Origin: Pithys albifrons albifrons
Taxonomy: Eukaryota; Chordata; Aves; Passeriformes; Thamnophilidae
Assembly: GCF_047495875.1 (NCBI RefSeq)
Contig: NC_092458.1
Coordinates: forward strand, 3,989,939-4,053,938
Length of the DNA: 64,000 bases
Direction of reading: 5' to 3'
Positions within the stretch are counted from its first letter, which is position 1; the number at the start of each line of letters is the position of its first letter. The position numbers were made by a program, and so were the translations under genes. The notes beneath the pieces were generated by a model. That model was not told the DNA's origin. It did no database searches and saw nothing but the letters and a program-made list of their open reading frames with translations. This document shows, one piece after another, positions 1-12,300 of this stretch.

Positions 1-1285
1 GACCTCACCTTGCTACAACCTCCTTTCATGTAGTTGTAGACAGCATAAGGCCTCTCTTCAGACTTTTTTCCAGACTAAACAACCCCAGCTTCCTCAAGAC
101 ATTCCTTATCAGACTTGTGTTTCACACCCTCCACGAGCACTGCTGCCCTTCTCTGGACATGCTCTATAACCTCAGTGGCTTTCTTGCAGTGAGGGGCCCG
201 AAACTGAACACAGGATTCAAGGTGCAGCCTTATCAGTGCTCAGTACAAGGGGGGCAATCACTGCCCTGGTCCTGCAGGCCACACTATGCCTGGTACAAGC
301 CAGGATGCCACTGGCCTTCTTTGGTTACCTGGGCACACTAACAGCTCATGTTCAGCCATCTGTCAACCAGCAACTCCAGGTCCTTTTCCCTGGCAGCATT
401 CCAGCCATTCATCCTCCAGCCTGTAGCATTGCATGAGGGTTTTGTGACCCAAAGGCAGGAGTCAGCACTCAGCCTTGCTGAACCTCACACAGTTTGCCTC
501 TGTCCATTGATCTAACCTCTGCAGATCCTTCTTTAGAACCTTCTTGCCCTCCAGCAGACAAACACTCCCGTCCAGTGTGACGTTGCCTGCAAACTGACTG
601 AGGTTGCCCTTGATCCCCTTGTAAAGATCATTGTTAAAAATATTAAACAGGACTGGCCCCAACACTGAGTACTGGGCAACACCACTGGTGACTGGCACCA
701 GCTGGATGTAACTCTATTCCCCACCATGCTCCAAGGCTGGCCATCCAGCCAGTCTTTTACCCAGTGGACAGTGCACACATACAAGTCATGATAAGGCAGC
801 TTTTCCCGGATAATTCTGTGAGACAGTGTCAAAAGCTTTACTAAAGTCCAGGTAGGCAACATCCACAGCCTTTTCTTCATCCATCAAGTGTCACCTATAT
901 ATATAGGCAGTTAAATGCCTCCCTGACATCCGATCCCATCAGATCTCGGAAGCTCAGCAGGGTCAGCCTCGGATTAGTACTTGGATGGGAGACCTCCTGG
1001 GAAATGCCGGGTGCTGTAGGTTCTAGTCCTGAGGACTTCACTGCCACTGTCCAAGCTCGCTCGGCCGTGGCAGATGAACCTCAGGACTGAAACGGTGGGG
1101 CCAGTTCTGCGCACGCTGAGCCTCACCTAAAATCCACTGGGCAGGCTGGAAGGGCACACCCACGTGGGGACAGCCCTGCCCAAATCTGCGTTCGCGAAGC
1201 TGAGCCACACACAAGTGTCAACATGTCATAAAAGGAGGTCAGGTTAGTCAAGAAAGACATGCCTTTCATAAATTTTCATAAATTT
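1..1285 (-). mobile_element. Old CR1 LINE, RT part, split by a SINE
   Basis: This is a decayed CR1 retrotransposon read on the minus strand. It runs off the left edge of the window, so its 3' end is not visible. Conceptual translation gives recognisable pieces of CR1 reverse transcriptase in order: FMKGMSFLTNLTSFYD at about 1225-1275, HLMDEEKAVDVAYLDFSKAF at about 830-890, and [15 protein letters not shown] at about 620-670. Stops and frameshifts separate the pieces, so it is not functional. The two parts on either side of 885-1220 are contiguous in CR1, which shows that the SINE there inserted into an already present CR1. Where the two young CR1 copies in this window carry a TAG stop after the RT tail, this one reads TAC, so it belongs to a different, older subfamily. 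The 5' boundary near 1285 is approximate. Confidence 0.9.
894..1211 (+). mobile_element. 5S-rRNA-derived SINE, copy 1
   Basis: This is a short non-coding retroposon. The first ~115 bp after GGCAGTTAAATGCC match vertebrate 5S rRNA along its whole length, including TAGTACTTGGATGGGAGACC and the 3' end GGGTGCTGTAGG. The A-box region (AGCTCAGCAGGGTC) and C-box region (GGATGGGAGACC) of the 5S internal promoter are recognisable, so polymerase III transcription is plausible. A ~185-bp body of unknown origin follows, starting near TTCTAGTCCTGAGGAC and ending in GAAGCTGAGCCACAC. A 9-bp target duplication, CAAGTGTCA, lies at 885-893 and 1212-1220. The extra CCTATATATATA at the 5' end is not shared with the other copies. 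It is inserted inside a CR1. Confidence 0.9.
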
Positions 1286-3546
1286 CACATTGTATGCTTT
1301 GAAAACATAAGCATAAATATCCAAGTATGGGAATAATAGAGGTATCTTAACATAAATAAACATTTTGGAAAATATTATGAGATGGCATAGTTCAATATTA
1401 TTTGTACAGTACCTTTGAAGAGTTACATGATCACATGCCTTTTTAAGAAAGGCAAATCTGAAGCCCCTTGTAGGTGTTTTAAATCAGTTGCTAAATGCTG
1501 ATTATATTTTACATGAACTTTTAGGTAGGGTAAGATAAATATGCATATTCCTGGACAGAAAAAATGGCTAAGCAGCTTTATAATAATTTTGGAACCAATG
1601 AAGTATCATGATTCATTATTATTTTAGTGTATGTTACTAGAATTTCTCTGTTATAGCATAGATATACTGACCTGTTCTGCTTTTTTTGCTGTAGATTTTC
1701 ATTAATAACTCAACTGTAAACATATGCTGTAGAATAGAAATACTATGGAGACAGTTTTTAAGACTCCTCCCATTTTCATTTTTTGAAATTTTAAATGAGC
1801 ATATTCAAATGTTTGAGTATCTCAATTAAATTTTTTATTTTTTAAAAAATATAATAAAAATATTAAATATATTTCCTATTTAAAAAAAAAATACCAATAA
1901 AAGTTAGTATAAAAACATACAAGAAAATACCCTCTTGCTTCAAATATTGATATTAGAATTATTAGTGCATAAGGTTCTTCACCACCATGCCCAGCTTTTC
2001 ACAGTTTGTTCTCATCCTCAGATACCTTTCACACTGAGCATTACCAATTAAGTCCTAAATAAAACTAGCTTGCAGTGAATTTCAATTAAGCTATTTTGGG
2101 AACTCAGCCTACAATTAGAAAACAAAAAAAACTAACAAAAAAAACCCCACCCAACCTGTAGAACTCTCTGCCATACTGTTGCACTTAATGCTTGCAGCCC
2201 AGTTAAATTACTGGGAAGGAGAAGCAGCTACCTTTCTGTCTTTATATTTTTCTTTTACAACTGATGAAAGCTAAACAGAAGCACACTGAATACTAAAACC
2301 TGTATATTGAATTCTTGCTAATTTGTATTGCATGAAAATAAAAGGCAATTTCTCATTTACTAAGTGTCATCAATTATCAAATATTATTAGCCACACCAGT
2401 AACTGTTAAAGCACTTAGACTGGAAGCACTGGGTATGTGAGTCATGCCAATAAACCTCTTTTGGAAGGCCTTACGTGTTTGTAAAGATACCTGACCTTGG
2501 CCCTAGAACCACTTATCCACATGAATAACCTCAGTTACAGGAGAGAACCTGATGAACTTGGCAGCATCGTTAAAAATTCATAAATCTGGCTCTGAGCCAA
2601 CACACAAAAGCCAAGCTGATATTCATATGTTAATAATAATGATCCTCACTGTTTTTCAAAGACGTCAAAGAAAAGATGAACATATTTACCTAATCTATAA
2701 ATAGACGACATGTAGCAGACACTGTATTTTCTTTTAATTGAAATGGCACTTTCTGTTTTCAAAATCATCTATCATGCTAAAAGCAAGCTCCAGTGAGTGC
2801 CTGGGGATGCTCCTGCACAGGTGGAAGGACAAGTGAGCCTGGTCTCCTTCCACCTCAGTTCACAGTGCTGTTTGCTCTTTGCCCTTCTTCTGTCACACTG
2901 TCAAGTGGGGTGAAGGAGGCACACACAACACAGTCCTCACTTCTTCACCTCTTGTGTTGCTCCCCAGTACCTTGTTTCACTGCTTCATTATGTCTCTAGA
3001 AAGAGATATGTCTACACAGAAAATACAACAGCAAATACAGATACATCTGGAAGACTTACATGTATGGCAAACAGTTGCAGCATAGAGGTGCTAAGACCAG
3101 CATGAAGAATTAATTGCAGGTGTCTTTAAAGATTTTAATAACAGGATACACAAGTGAAAAAAACCTTCTACATTAGTATGTAAATAAAAATAAAAGTATA
3201 AGTGCTATTTAAATAAAAGTGTCTTGCTTAAGATATCTTAAAGGTCATAGATCAAAGCAGACTTTCTGAAGCAGCAGAGGAAAAATAAAGTCATTTGCTC
3301 TATTTTTAAAGGTACCATGGGTTATATACAACTGGGATACTTTCAGCTGAAGTAAAACTGATTAATTTGCTAGCTCCTGATCAGCATTACCCTTCACTAC
3401 TATGCAAAAGAGTAAGATACACTCAGACACTGTAAATGAGAGCAAGAAGGCCAGGCCCTTTTTCCCATCTAAAATAATACAGCTGCAGTTTTTTGTGAAG
3501 GGAGATTGTGCCATAAAGGGTATAATTAAACATTTTCTTTTTCCAT
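1286..3546. other. AT-rich unique DNA, no gene seen
   Basis: The stretch is AT-rich with short A and T runs (for example near 1830-1890). I see no repeat of a recognisable family, no RNA gene and no reading frame that resembles a protein. The frames at 2793-3085 are short and look like chance. Confidence 0.6.
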
Positions 3547-4128
3547 TGATGCCGTGAATGACCCTTCCCCCCAAAAACAGGACTTCGAGCCACGTTAGTG
3601 TAGGGTAAGATAAAAAGTAAAGGTCCTTTAATAACACAGGGCCTACAGCCCACAGGAATACAGGATGACACGCATGTGTCTTAGTTCTTGTTTCCATGGC
3701 TTTTATAATAAGATCCTTCCAATCATTGCTTTACACATTTCTCAGTCCAGCCCCAGTCCCACCCCTGGTCCAACCCCCTGGAATTGGGTCTGGGGTTGTC
3801 AAGACCCTCTGTCTTCATCAGCTCTTCTTCCTTGGGCACACAAAGGTCTCTTGGAGTTCATCCAGTTCTGGCTTTTGGGTCACTCTGACCTGTGTTTATG
3901 TTTCATTCTGTGGGCCTTCTGATATCCTTCAGCTCTTTACCTTGGAAAGGAGTCTAAACAAGATTAATTAACTAAAGGAATTTGAGCTCCCTGTTCTGGG
4001 ACAGGGGTAGTGATAGAAAGGCATTAAACTTAAACTGTTAGAAATATTAACCCTCTAAAAATCTACAATGACTGTGTTCCTAAAATCTACAAAATGTGAA
4101 AATCAGAACAAAAACCCCTTTGGCATCA
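3547..4128 (-). mobile_element. Solo LTR, 'TGATGCC' family, copy 1
   Basis: This 582-bp element starts with TGATGCC and ends with GGCATCA, a perfect 7-bp terminal inverted repeat of the TG...CA kind typical of retroviral LTRs. The same sequence occurs inverted at 45888-46470 with high similarity over its whole length. Orientation is taken from that copy, where a TATAAAAG box and an ATTAAA poly(A) signal lie in the expected order. The flanks CCAT and CATA do not form a clean target duplication, so this copy may have been altered after insertion. Reading frames within it (for example the frames overlapping 3362-3971) are chance frames in LTR DNA. Confidence 0.8.
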
Positions 4129-7100
4129 CATAAATTGATTAATCATGACACTATGGATTGGACTTTAATATTAGATGTTCTGTATCTTTATCACTTGGAC
4201 TTTCTCAGTGTCCAATGAAATTAAACAGAAGAGAAATAAAAAAAGAAGAAAATAAATCCACCCTTAAAAATTTATCATAATCATATGCAGAACATACAAG
4301 TACATGTAATATATGAACCTGTGGCCTGTGAATGCATCAGCCACAAAAGTATTCATTTACTCCATTTTCCAACAGTAAATCTTGAAATTCATACTCTTCC
4401 CACTGAAAGAGCATTTTAGTATTTTTTTCTTTGGGGCTACTATTCAAAACTTACTTTCAATCTTAATTAAGTTGAATTATATTTTTTTTTCAAATATGTT
4501 ACTTTATGGCAGGTATTCATAGCACTGAAAAAATATAGATAAAATCAGCAAAACTGCCACCTTCGGACGTCTGGAAACAGAATTTAAAATAAACTGTAAT
4601 TCTTCAGTCTCCATTAATTTTTATATGTGTCATTAAGGGCAACATATTTTCATTTTCCGTCACCTACACAAAGAAAAAGAAAACTGAAACTTGTAAAATA
4701 ATATATATTGAAACATTTTTGAAAGCATAAACAGATCTCCTTAAACAGAAAATCTGTCTTCAATACAAAATGCAAGAACTACTTAAGAAAGTCTTTTACA
4801 ATGTCTGTTTTCCAATCTGAATACAGAAAAAACAAAAATGTTCTCCAGGATCAGATATTGCAAGTCACTTGCTTTGTTTTGTGATGTAACAGAGAACCAC
4901 CAAATATATCCATATCCTTGACTAATCAAAATCAAAGATGGTAAAGTGATTCTGTCAAATGGCTCATCATAAGGCAGCAAAGTAAATAAAACAACTTAGT
5001 ATACTAATTATAGAAAGAAATTAGCTAGAATTACGATTTTTGATAACTTTATTCATATCTTCATCCAGCAAAAGTATTCTTCATCAGCTTAACTCCAACC
5101 ACGAAGAATGACTGAAGGTTTGAGTGAAGCCTATTAATGACTTGAACATGTGCTTTGTTACATTAAAGCTAAAGCACTTGGCAACCCATAGAATCATTTT
5201 TTCACGTGTAGGAACAACAAGAAGATCCCTTGCTCTATTCAACAGTTACAATCAAACTCAGTTACAGTTAAAAATCAAAAAGAGTTAACTAGGAATTATT
5301 AACCAGGACAGGCTGGCTAAATTCAGACTGGTACAGTGTTATCTTTTGTTTCAGGACAACGAACTATTGGTCACCTCTTTCTAGACTGGTCATTGTAAAG
5401 CCCAATGAATATTAATCAACCTTTTGCAAGAATCTCGATCAAGGAGGGATTTCTCTGAATGGCTATTAAATAAAAAAGCACAGATTCTACATTTTTCATT
5501 TGCAAACCAGACCAAAAAACCTCTTCATGAGAACTATTTTGAATATTTTGTGTAATAGTCAAATATGTCTTCACTTTTATACTACAAGAATTTCATGTAC
5601 AATTTTGTTCCTTACTTTTGTACAAAATATTCTTAAACTAAATACTTTTTTTGCCACTATGAATTAGTGCTCTTTAACTCATTAAAATTGTTGTCATGGT
5701 TAATATTCCTAGCTGGAAACACATCATATTGGGGGTCCCGAGACCCTGGGAATACTAAACAGTATACCAAGACAAGACAAAAAGGCCCAAGCATTATGAT
5801 CCAGGTAAATTTACTTGCTTTTTGACACATTTAAATACAGTTTGGCTAATGAAAATCTTCTTTAGAAACCAAACAACCAAAAAATGCACAGAAAGAGTCA
5901 GTCTTGCGTATTTTTAGCTCCTGGAGCTATTCCACGCAGGTGCAAATTTCATTTCCAGCAAGAGGCTGTGGGGTGTTAAACCCAGGTCTATTCACACAAG
6001 CTCCTGACTGATTCCTCAGCAGGCTGGGTACACCCCTTGGCTGCTGGACTGCATGAGAATTCAGGCTGCTCAGAAGCTGGCAGGAGCAGGATCCACCTTC
6101 TGAGTGTTTTTATATTTTGGAAGAGTTTTTTAGTAGTTGCTTAGAAATTTATTTAGTGAGACTGGAGGATGGCTGCAAAGCCAGGAAAAATGGGCCATAG
6201 AAATCAAGTGTAACTGAGCAGACCACTTAACCGGAGAATCGGATGTTCCATGCACGCTGGGTACGAGATGCCAGGAAACTACTACATACTCAGGGCTCAA
6301 TAGCTTTTATTAAGGCAATAATAAAGTAAGCCTTGTTTGTCTATGCAGCTGGCGAAGTCTCCTCAACTTGCCATCTTCCAGCTCCTAATCTAACATCTCT
6401 TCCCTTCAGCAAAGGAACAACCGTCAACTAACCTCATTAAGACAAACAACAGTTCAGAGTCAAGTAGTGATGAAAATTTATGTCAATAAATTCCTATGCA
6501 TAGAGTAGCATTAAATTATAGTAACTGCATCTGGGCTACTTATGACATTCTGTGAGGCGATTACTGTAATTAAAATAACAGGGACAAGTGGCTTTTGAAA
6601 AAAAGTATATCTGTAATATATGTTTACTAAAGAAAATGGAAAATTTAGCACATGCTTTGTATTATTTCTGTTAAGGCATAATTTAAGATATACTATTAAG
6701 ATGGTGTTGACTATCAAGCAGTCCTTAAACTCATGTGGACCTGATCTACAGACCAATTTAGAACTCCAAGTTTAAATTTGGATAGGAAATGTATGATGCA
6801 AATAAATGCAAATTTATTATAGAACTCCATACACATCTCCAAAATTTCTTAGGTCTTTATCGAGTCTAGTAAATGGTGCTACTTAAAAACAGTCAGAAAT
6901 TAATACAAGCAGATGCAAAGTTGCAAGTTACACATTAATTGCAAATATCATACTTCAGCTGCACATGATTTAAGGCTGATAAAAATCTGTTCTCTTTGTA
7001 GTGCTGTTACTCTAATGTTGCAGGTCAAAACCAGTAAACAGCTGTTCAATATCCGAGAACTTTACTAAATAATGCAATACTACACAAACAATGGGATATG

Positions 7101-8361
7101 TACTGAATCAGTCTCAGAGGAAAGCAGAACATGGGAAAAAATTACTTTTAATCTTGTTACAGATTAAAGGGCCATATTATATAATGAATTTATCAGAAAA
7201 CTTGAAAAAATAGTGATATGAAATGTGTAGATTTCTTCTTCCTATTTTTTTTCCTCTCTTCTTATGCCACGGTGTGATTTCAGCTCTTTTAAAACTACTT
7301 GCAAAACTGGGTCAAAATCACAAACCAGATCCTGCTTAAGAAAATCTGGTTGTCAGATTTACAAACCACCTGAAGAAGTAGAAACCTCCTTTAACCTAGA
7401 AGAGCAGGACAGGGAAGATGGAAAATGCATGTCCACAGTTGATGTTCCTGTTTTAACAGGAGCAATGGAAGCACCAGAAAAAAAACCTTCAGGCTGAGCA
7501 TTCTAAAACGATTAGCCCACATAGCAATGCTTTGTTGAAATTTTATTTAATTTGTTGACAGATTGTTTTACAGGATTATGTGAATGGTAAAACACCTAGA
7601 AAATATTACTCATTTTCATTTTTACTAGGAAGCTAATTTCTTCCATACAGTTAAAGGTGGTTTTTCATTCAACTCAATTCACTTTATTTTACCAGTCCAC
7701 ATATGATATCCTTCATGCAGTTACCATTATCCACATGAATTGCCTTCTCTTCACATGTTCTGGTTTTATATCACTGGGCTTTTCCCCCTTTTCACAAAAA
7801 AACAATTAAAAAAACCAATCAACCAACAGCAACAAAAGCAAAAACTGCAAAATAAGCCCCAAACAAACAAAACAAAAACAACAACAAAGAACCATCCTGT
7901 TTTATCAGCTCTTTCCTGGAAAAGAGAGTGAAACAATAACTAGAACAAATCATGTGGCAAGGAAGTCCCAATTTTTAGTCTGTGTGGTAGACTGCACTTC
8001 AGAATAGATTTAATCTGGTCCTTGAAACCAATTTGAGGCTGCTTGGAGGTTCAGTCTGGGGATTCGATTCATGTGTGCCCAATGGGGATCTGAATTCTCC
8101 TGATGCAGAAGTGGAGGGAACTGCCACTGGTGCTCTGTTCTACAAAGCCACCTGTTCCACATATTCCAAAAGCTGCCATAGAAACTGAACCAGCATATGG
8201 AAGTGGGAAAAAACCAAGGGATTTGCTTCACGATTGTGCTACTGCTTCAAACTAAAATGTTGAGGTAGACAAAGCGCAGTGCAACTAATGCAACTGAGAA
8301 CTTGTTTTGACATTCAGATTAATTAGCATTCAACCCATAGCAACATTCTCTCTGACTCAGT
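4129..8361. other. AT-rich unique DNA, no gene seen
   Basis: I find no recognisable gene or repeat family here apart from simple A-rich DNA at 7793-7890. A 77-codon frame at 7264-7497 follows a pyrimidine-rich run but has no AG acceptor before it and resembles no family I know. Confidence 0.55.
7793..7890. repeat. A-rich low-complexity DNA
   Basis: The run is made of A tracts broken by single C and G bases (AACAAA and CAACA units). It encodes only lysine, glutamine and asparagine-rich chance frames. Confidence 0.8.
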
Positions 8362-9395
8362 TGTATTGGGCTTGTAGGGTAAGGTTTTGGTAGTGGGATG
8401 CTACTGGGTGGCTTCTCTGAGAAGCTTCTAGAAGCTTCCTTCTCGTCTGACAGAGCCAAAACCAGCCAGCTCCAAGACATCAGACTCACTACTGGCCCAG
8501 GCTGAGCCAATAAGCAACAGTAGTAGCACCTCTGGGACAATGTATTCAAGAAAAGATAAAAGTAGGCTGTGCAACAGTAGCCAGAGAAGAGAGGAATGAG
8601 AATATGTGAGACCAACAGTGCTGCAGGCACCAAGGTCTGCAAAGGAGGGTGAGGAGGTGCTCTAGGCACTGGAGCAGGGATTCCTCTGCAGCCTGTGGTG
8701 AAGATCATGGTGAGGCAGCTGTCCTCCTGCAGCCCACAGAGGTCCATGGTGGAGCACAGATCCATCTGCAGCCCATGGAGGACAACACACTGGAGCAAGC
8801 AGATGCCTCAAGGAGTCTGTAAGCCTCTGGGAAGCCCACACTGGAGCAGGCTCCTGGCAGTAACTGTGGACCCATGGAGAGAGAAGCCCACAATGGAGCA
8901 GTCTCTTCCTGAGGGAATGCCCCTCATGGAAGGGAGTGCTAACTGGAGTAGTTCGTGAAGAACTGCAGCCCATGGAAAGGATTCACACTGGAGAAGTTCA
9001 TGGAGGATTGTCTGTCATGGGAGGGACCTGACCCTGGAATAGGGTAAGACTGTGAGGAGGAAGGACCAGCAGGGACAATAGCCCTCCTTCCTGTGCCACT
9101 GGGAGGGAGGAGGCAGAAAAGTTAGGTGTGAAGTTAAGCCCAGGAAGAAGGAAGGGGTGAGGGGAAGGTGTTTTCTAAGGTTTTGTTTTATTCCTCATCA
9201 GCCTACTCTGAATTGCCTGGCAATAAATTAATTTCCCCAAGCTGAGTCTGTTTTGCTTATGATGGTAATTGGTGAGTGATCTCTCCCTGTCTTTATCTCA
9301 AGCCATGTTCCTTTCATTTTATTTTCTCTTTCCTGTCCAGCTCAGGAAGGGAGAGATAGAGGAGCTCTGGCATCCAGCCAGGGTCAACCCACCCA
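8362..9395 (+). mobile_element. ERVL-like solo LTR (~1 kb)
   Basis: The element begins TGTATTGGGCTTG and ends near GGGTCAACCCACCCA. The start, the block GAAGCTTCTAGAAGCTTC (an 18-bp perfect palindrome at 8421-8438), the GAGCCAATAAGC box and the degenerate GCAGCCCATGGAG/CTGGAGCA repeats at 8650-8990 are what I recall of long ERVL-type LTRs found in birds. A poly(A) signal AATAAA lies at 9222-9227, followed by a T-rich stretch. I see no coding remnant on either side, so it is a solo LTR. The left flank CTCAGT and right flank TCCAGT are similar but not identical, so the target duplication is uncertain and the right boundary may be off by a few bases. Frames across 8319-8973 on both strands are LTR noise. 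Confidence 0.8.
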
Positions 9396-12300
9396 TCCAG
9401 TATAAGAAGAGATGGCTTTGTATGTTTTTCTTGTTTTTTCTTAGTTCTTCTTCAGAGTGTTCTGTTCTTTGTTTTTATGAATTTTGAAGAAATTATTTCT
9501 GAGAGAGAAGCGCATTAATTCTCTCCGGAATCTCACGTACAGAGAAAACCATCCTGCATCTACAATATAACATTTCACTTTTGTTTTTTTTTGTACACAA
9601 AAGAGTGGTTTAAACTTTATTTCATTGTGCAATATAAATCCTCTCTCATCTGTGCAAATTGGAAGAGAAATACTGTGAAATTACTACTTGGGGAAACATA
9701 TTAATTTACTGTGCTCTCCATGTAGTTTGTGTCCTCCAGTGATATGGATATGTGGATGTTGTTTACCTTGAAAATATTCAATATTATGTGTAAATGTTGT
9801 GAATATGATAACCTTGTATTTATTAACTTGACTAAATGTACAATAGTGATTTCTGCAGTGTAAAGTAAAATCAAACCAAAATAAAATTTAACAAACATCT
9901 TTTTTCCCATCATTTTTCTTCAGTTGGTGTCTGGGGATTTGGCATGGGTGTATTACTACTAGCAAGTGCAAAAAGGTTTTGCTAAGGGGAGGAGAAGACA
10001 TAAGCCTGAAAAATCAATGGCATTCCTCTTCTTGAAATACTGTTTCACCCCTGTCTAGCTCTTCTACACTTCTGCAATAGCAGCCTTAAAGCAATCATTC
10101 CTTCTCCTGCTGCATCCTCAGACAATTATTACCTCTTGTGCCAGAATAAATACACCTTTGCCAAGCTGATTAAATATACCTTAGATTAGTAAGATAAGTA
10201 ATTTTTGCTACGTGCCAAGTGGTGAGACAGAAGGGCCTGTGAAGAAGCTTCCCATCTAGATGTGTCTCATTTGGCTCTCCTTTGGCTGATGTAGCTAACA
10301 ACATATTGTTTCTGGTCTGCTTTTTCCTATCCGTCCTTTCCCATCTTACCCATTAATGAAGAAAAATTATGCCATTTTTATACAACAAGGGACTTGTTTC
10401 TGTATTATAGCTTTAGTAATTTCTTCTTTTAAACTTCTTAATTTACTTTAATAAAGGACTCTTAATGTCAGTAATATCACCACTGTACCATATATATACT
10501 AGAACAACGCTAATGCCCTTCATTTCTCCTGCTCTCTTTCTGTGTAACATCATAATTTCTAGGGCTTTTTTTACTCTAATTAATTATAGTATGTTGGGAG
10601 TTATTAGCTTGGAACTTCTGATGTCTAAGTGCTGTGGGGTTGGTGCTCTGTATTCTTTTTTAAACCAACTGCGTATTATATTTTTGCAGTCAACTAGACT
10701 CTCTGGCTGCACCAGTACTAAATGAAATAAAGCCAGCTCAAGCACTGGATCTGCAGCCATCCCCACTGCTGTCCTGCTAGCACACTCCCTGGCATAGCTG
10801 CAGGTTGGGGAAACTGAGGCAGGCAGGGTGCAAGGGGTAGCACCAGGCAGGTGTCAGGATAAGAGTCCCTCTGCCCTACAGGTTCCCCATCCAACACCCC
10901 ACAAGGGCTTGCACACAAACATGCCCCGTGAAAAAGACAAACAAAAACCCTCACAAAACCCAATAATGATGCAACAGGAGCCTTCAGCACAGGATTACCC
11001 CTTTAGGCTATAAATTACCAAGCATAAACATGGCCTGGCCTTGTCACTTGGCATCCAGGCCAGGAAGTGGTCCATGGCTCTGTTGTATTCACCACTACAG
11101 GCACCGCTGCTTCTCCAGATGGTTTCTGGCATCCTAATTGCACTATTTAAAATTATCTGATACCCCTTCCTAGCCTCACTCCTGTACTTACAGGCCAGTC
11201 TGAAATGCTAAGTGCACAACATAACTGCATTTTTTAACAGTGGTTATGCAAATTTGAGATGACACTATCAAGGCTGGGGGTTCCTGATATAGTCTTTTTC
11301 TTGTGTCTGACAGATGTCACTGTCATTGATTGCCCTATTTCACATTGGCTATATTGTAATTTTACATCCTCAGTAAAGCTTAATTGCATGCAAAACAGTG
11401 TTTTTTCATGAAAATTTGGTACAGGTTGAGGGCATGAGGCTGAGGAACCATGAATAAAATATTTAGGGTACCAAACATAGGATTAGCCACAATTACTCTA
11501 TAAAATCTCATTTACATTACTCCTAGCTAAACTTCAATAAAGCCTGGGGTTTTTATATTTAAAATCATGCTGATACTACACTTTACCATCACATGACTTT
11601 CCTAGAATCCCTTTTTCTGGTAGCTAATATTCTTCCTATGCCAGGTGGATTCTTTTTCGAGTTCTTGACTTTTTAATAATTAAGTATCTGATTATTGCCT
11701 CTCTGCACATATGTCATGTGAAGTTGCTGTAAGTCTAAAATAAAAAAAAAGTAGAATTTTTCTTAGCTGTCTTTGTGACTGGCATTAAAATGCCAGGTTT
11801 GCTGGCATGGTTTTATAGCTGAGAGGAGGAGATTTTTAAATAGTATCTGATAACTATAGGAACCAATGAGAAATGCAGTGTCTTGTTATGGTAAGATAAG
11901 ATATTTTCAATGAGGTCTTAGCTTCACACATATCACTATTTCTGGTGATTCAGTGAATGTACTCATATTCCATGAGTAAAACTGACCTGTTCCATCTTGC
12001 ATACCTATATATTAGTAGTTATCAGGATGTCCTGCATAATGTATGAAATAGCAATGAAATAGTCTACCCTTCTGGTACCAGGATGAATTTTTATGCCTGC
12101 TTAAGCTATGAACAATTAAAGCCATTCCCCACATTGCCAGAAGAAAGACCACTGTTAAGGACACTTACAAGAGCAGAAAGGACAATGTTTTTGGCTTCTA
12201 TTCAGATTCTAGGCAGATTCTCAGCATTATATATGCATATTAGTTAGAGTGGTAAAGCATTACAGACTGGTTGGGGCAGCCACAGACCCACAGTAAAACG

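Noticed and set aside
894..1211. Functional 5S rRNA genes
   Set aside because: The head is diverged at many 5S positions, is joined to a long body with no terminator T-run at the 5S end, and is bounded by target duplications. These are SINEs.
8319..8973. 159- and 103-codon frames
   Set aside because: They lie in the ERVL-like LTR and its internal degenerate repeats.
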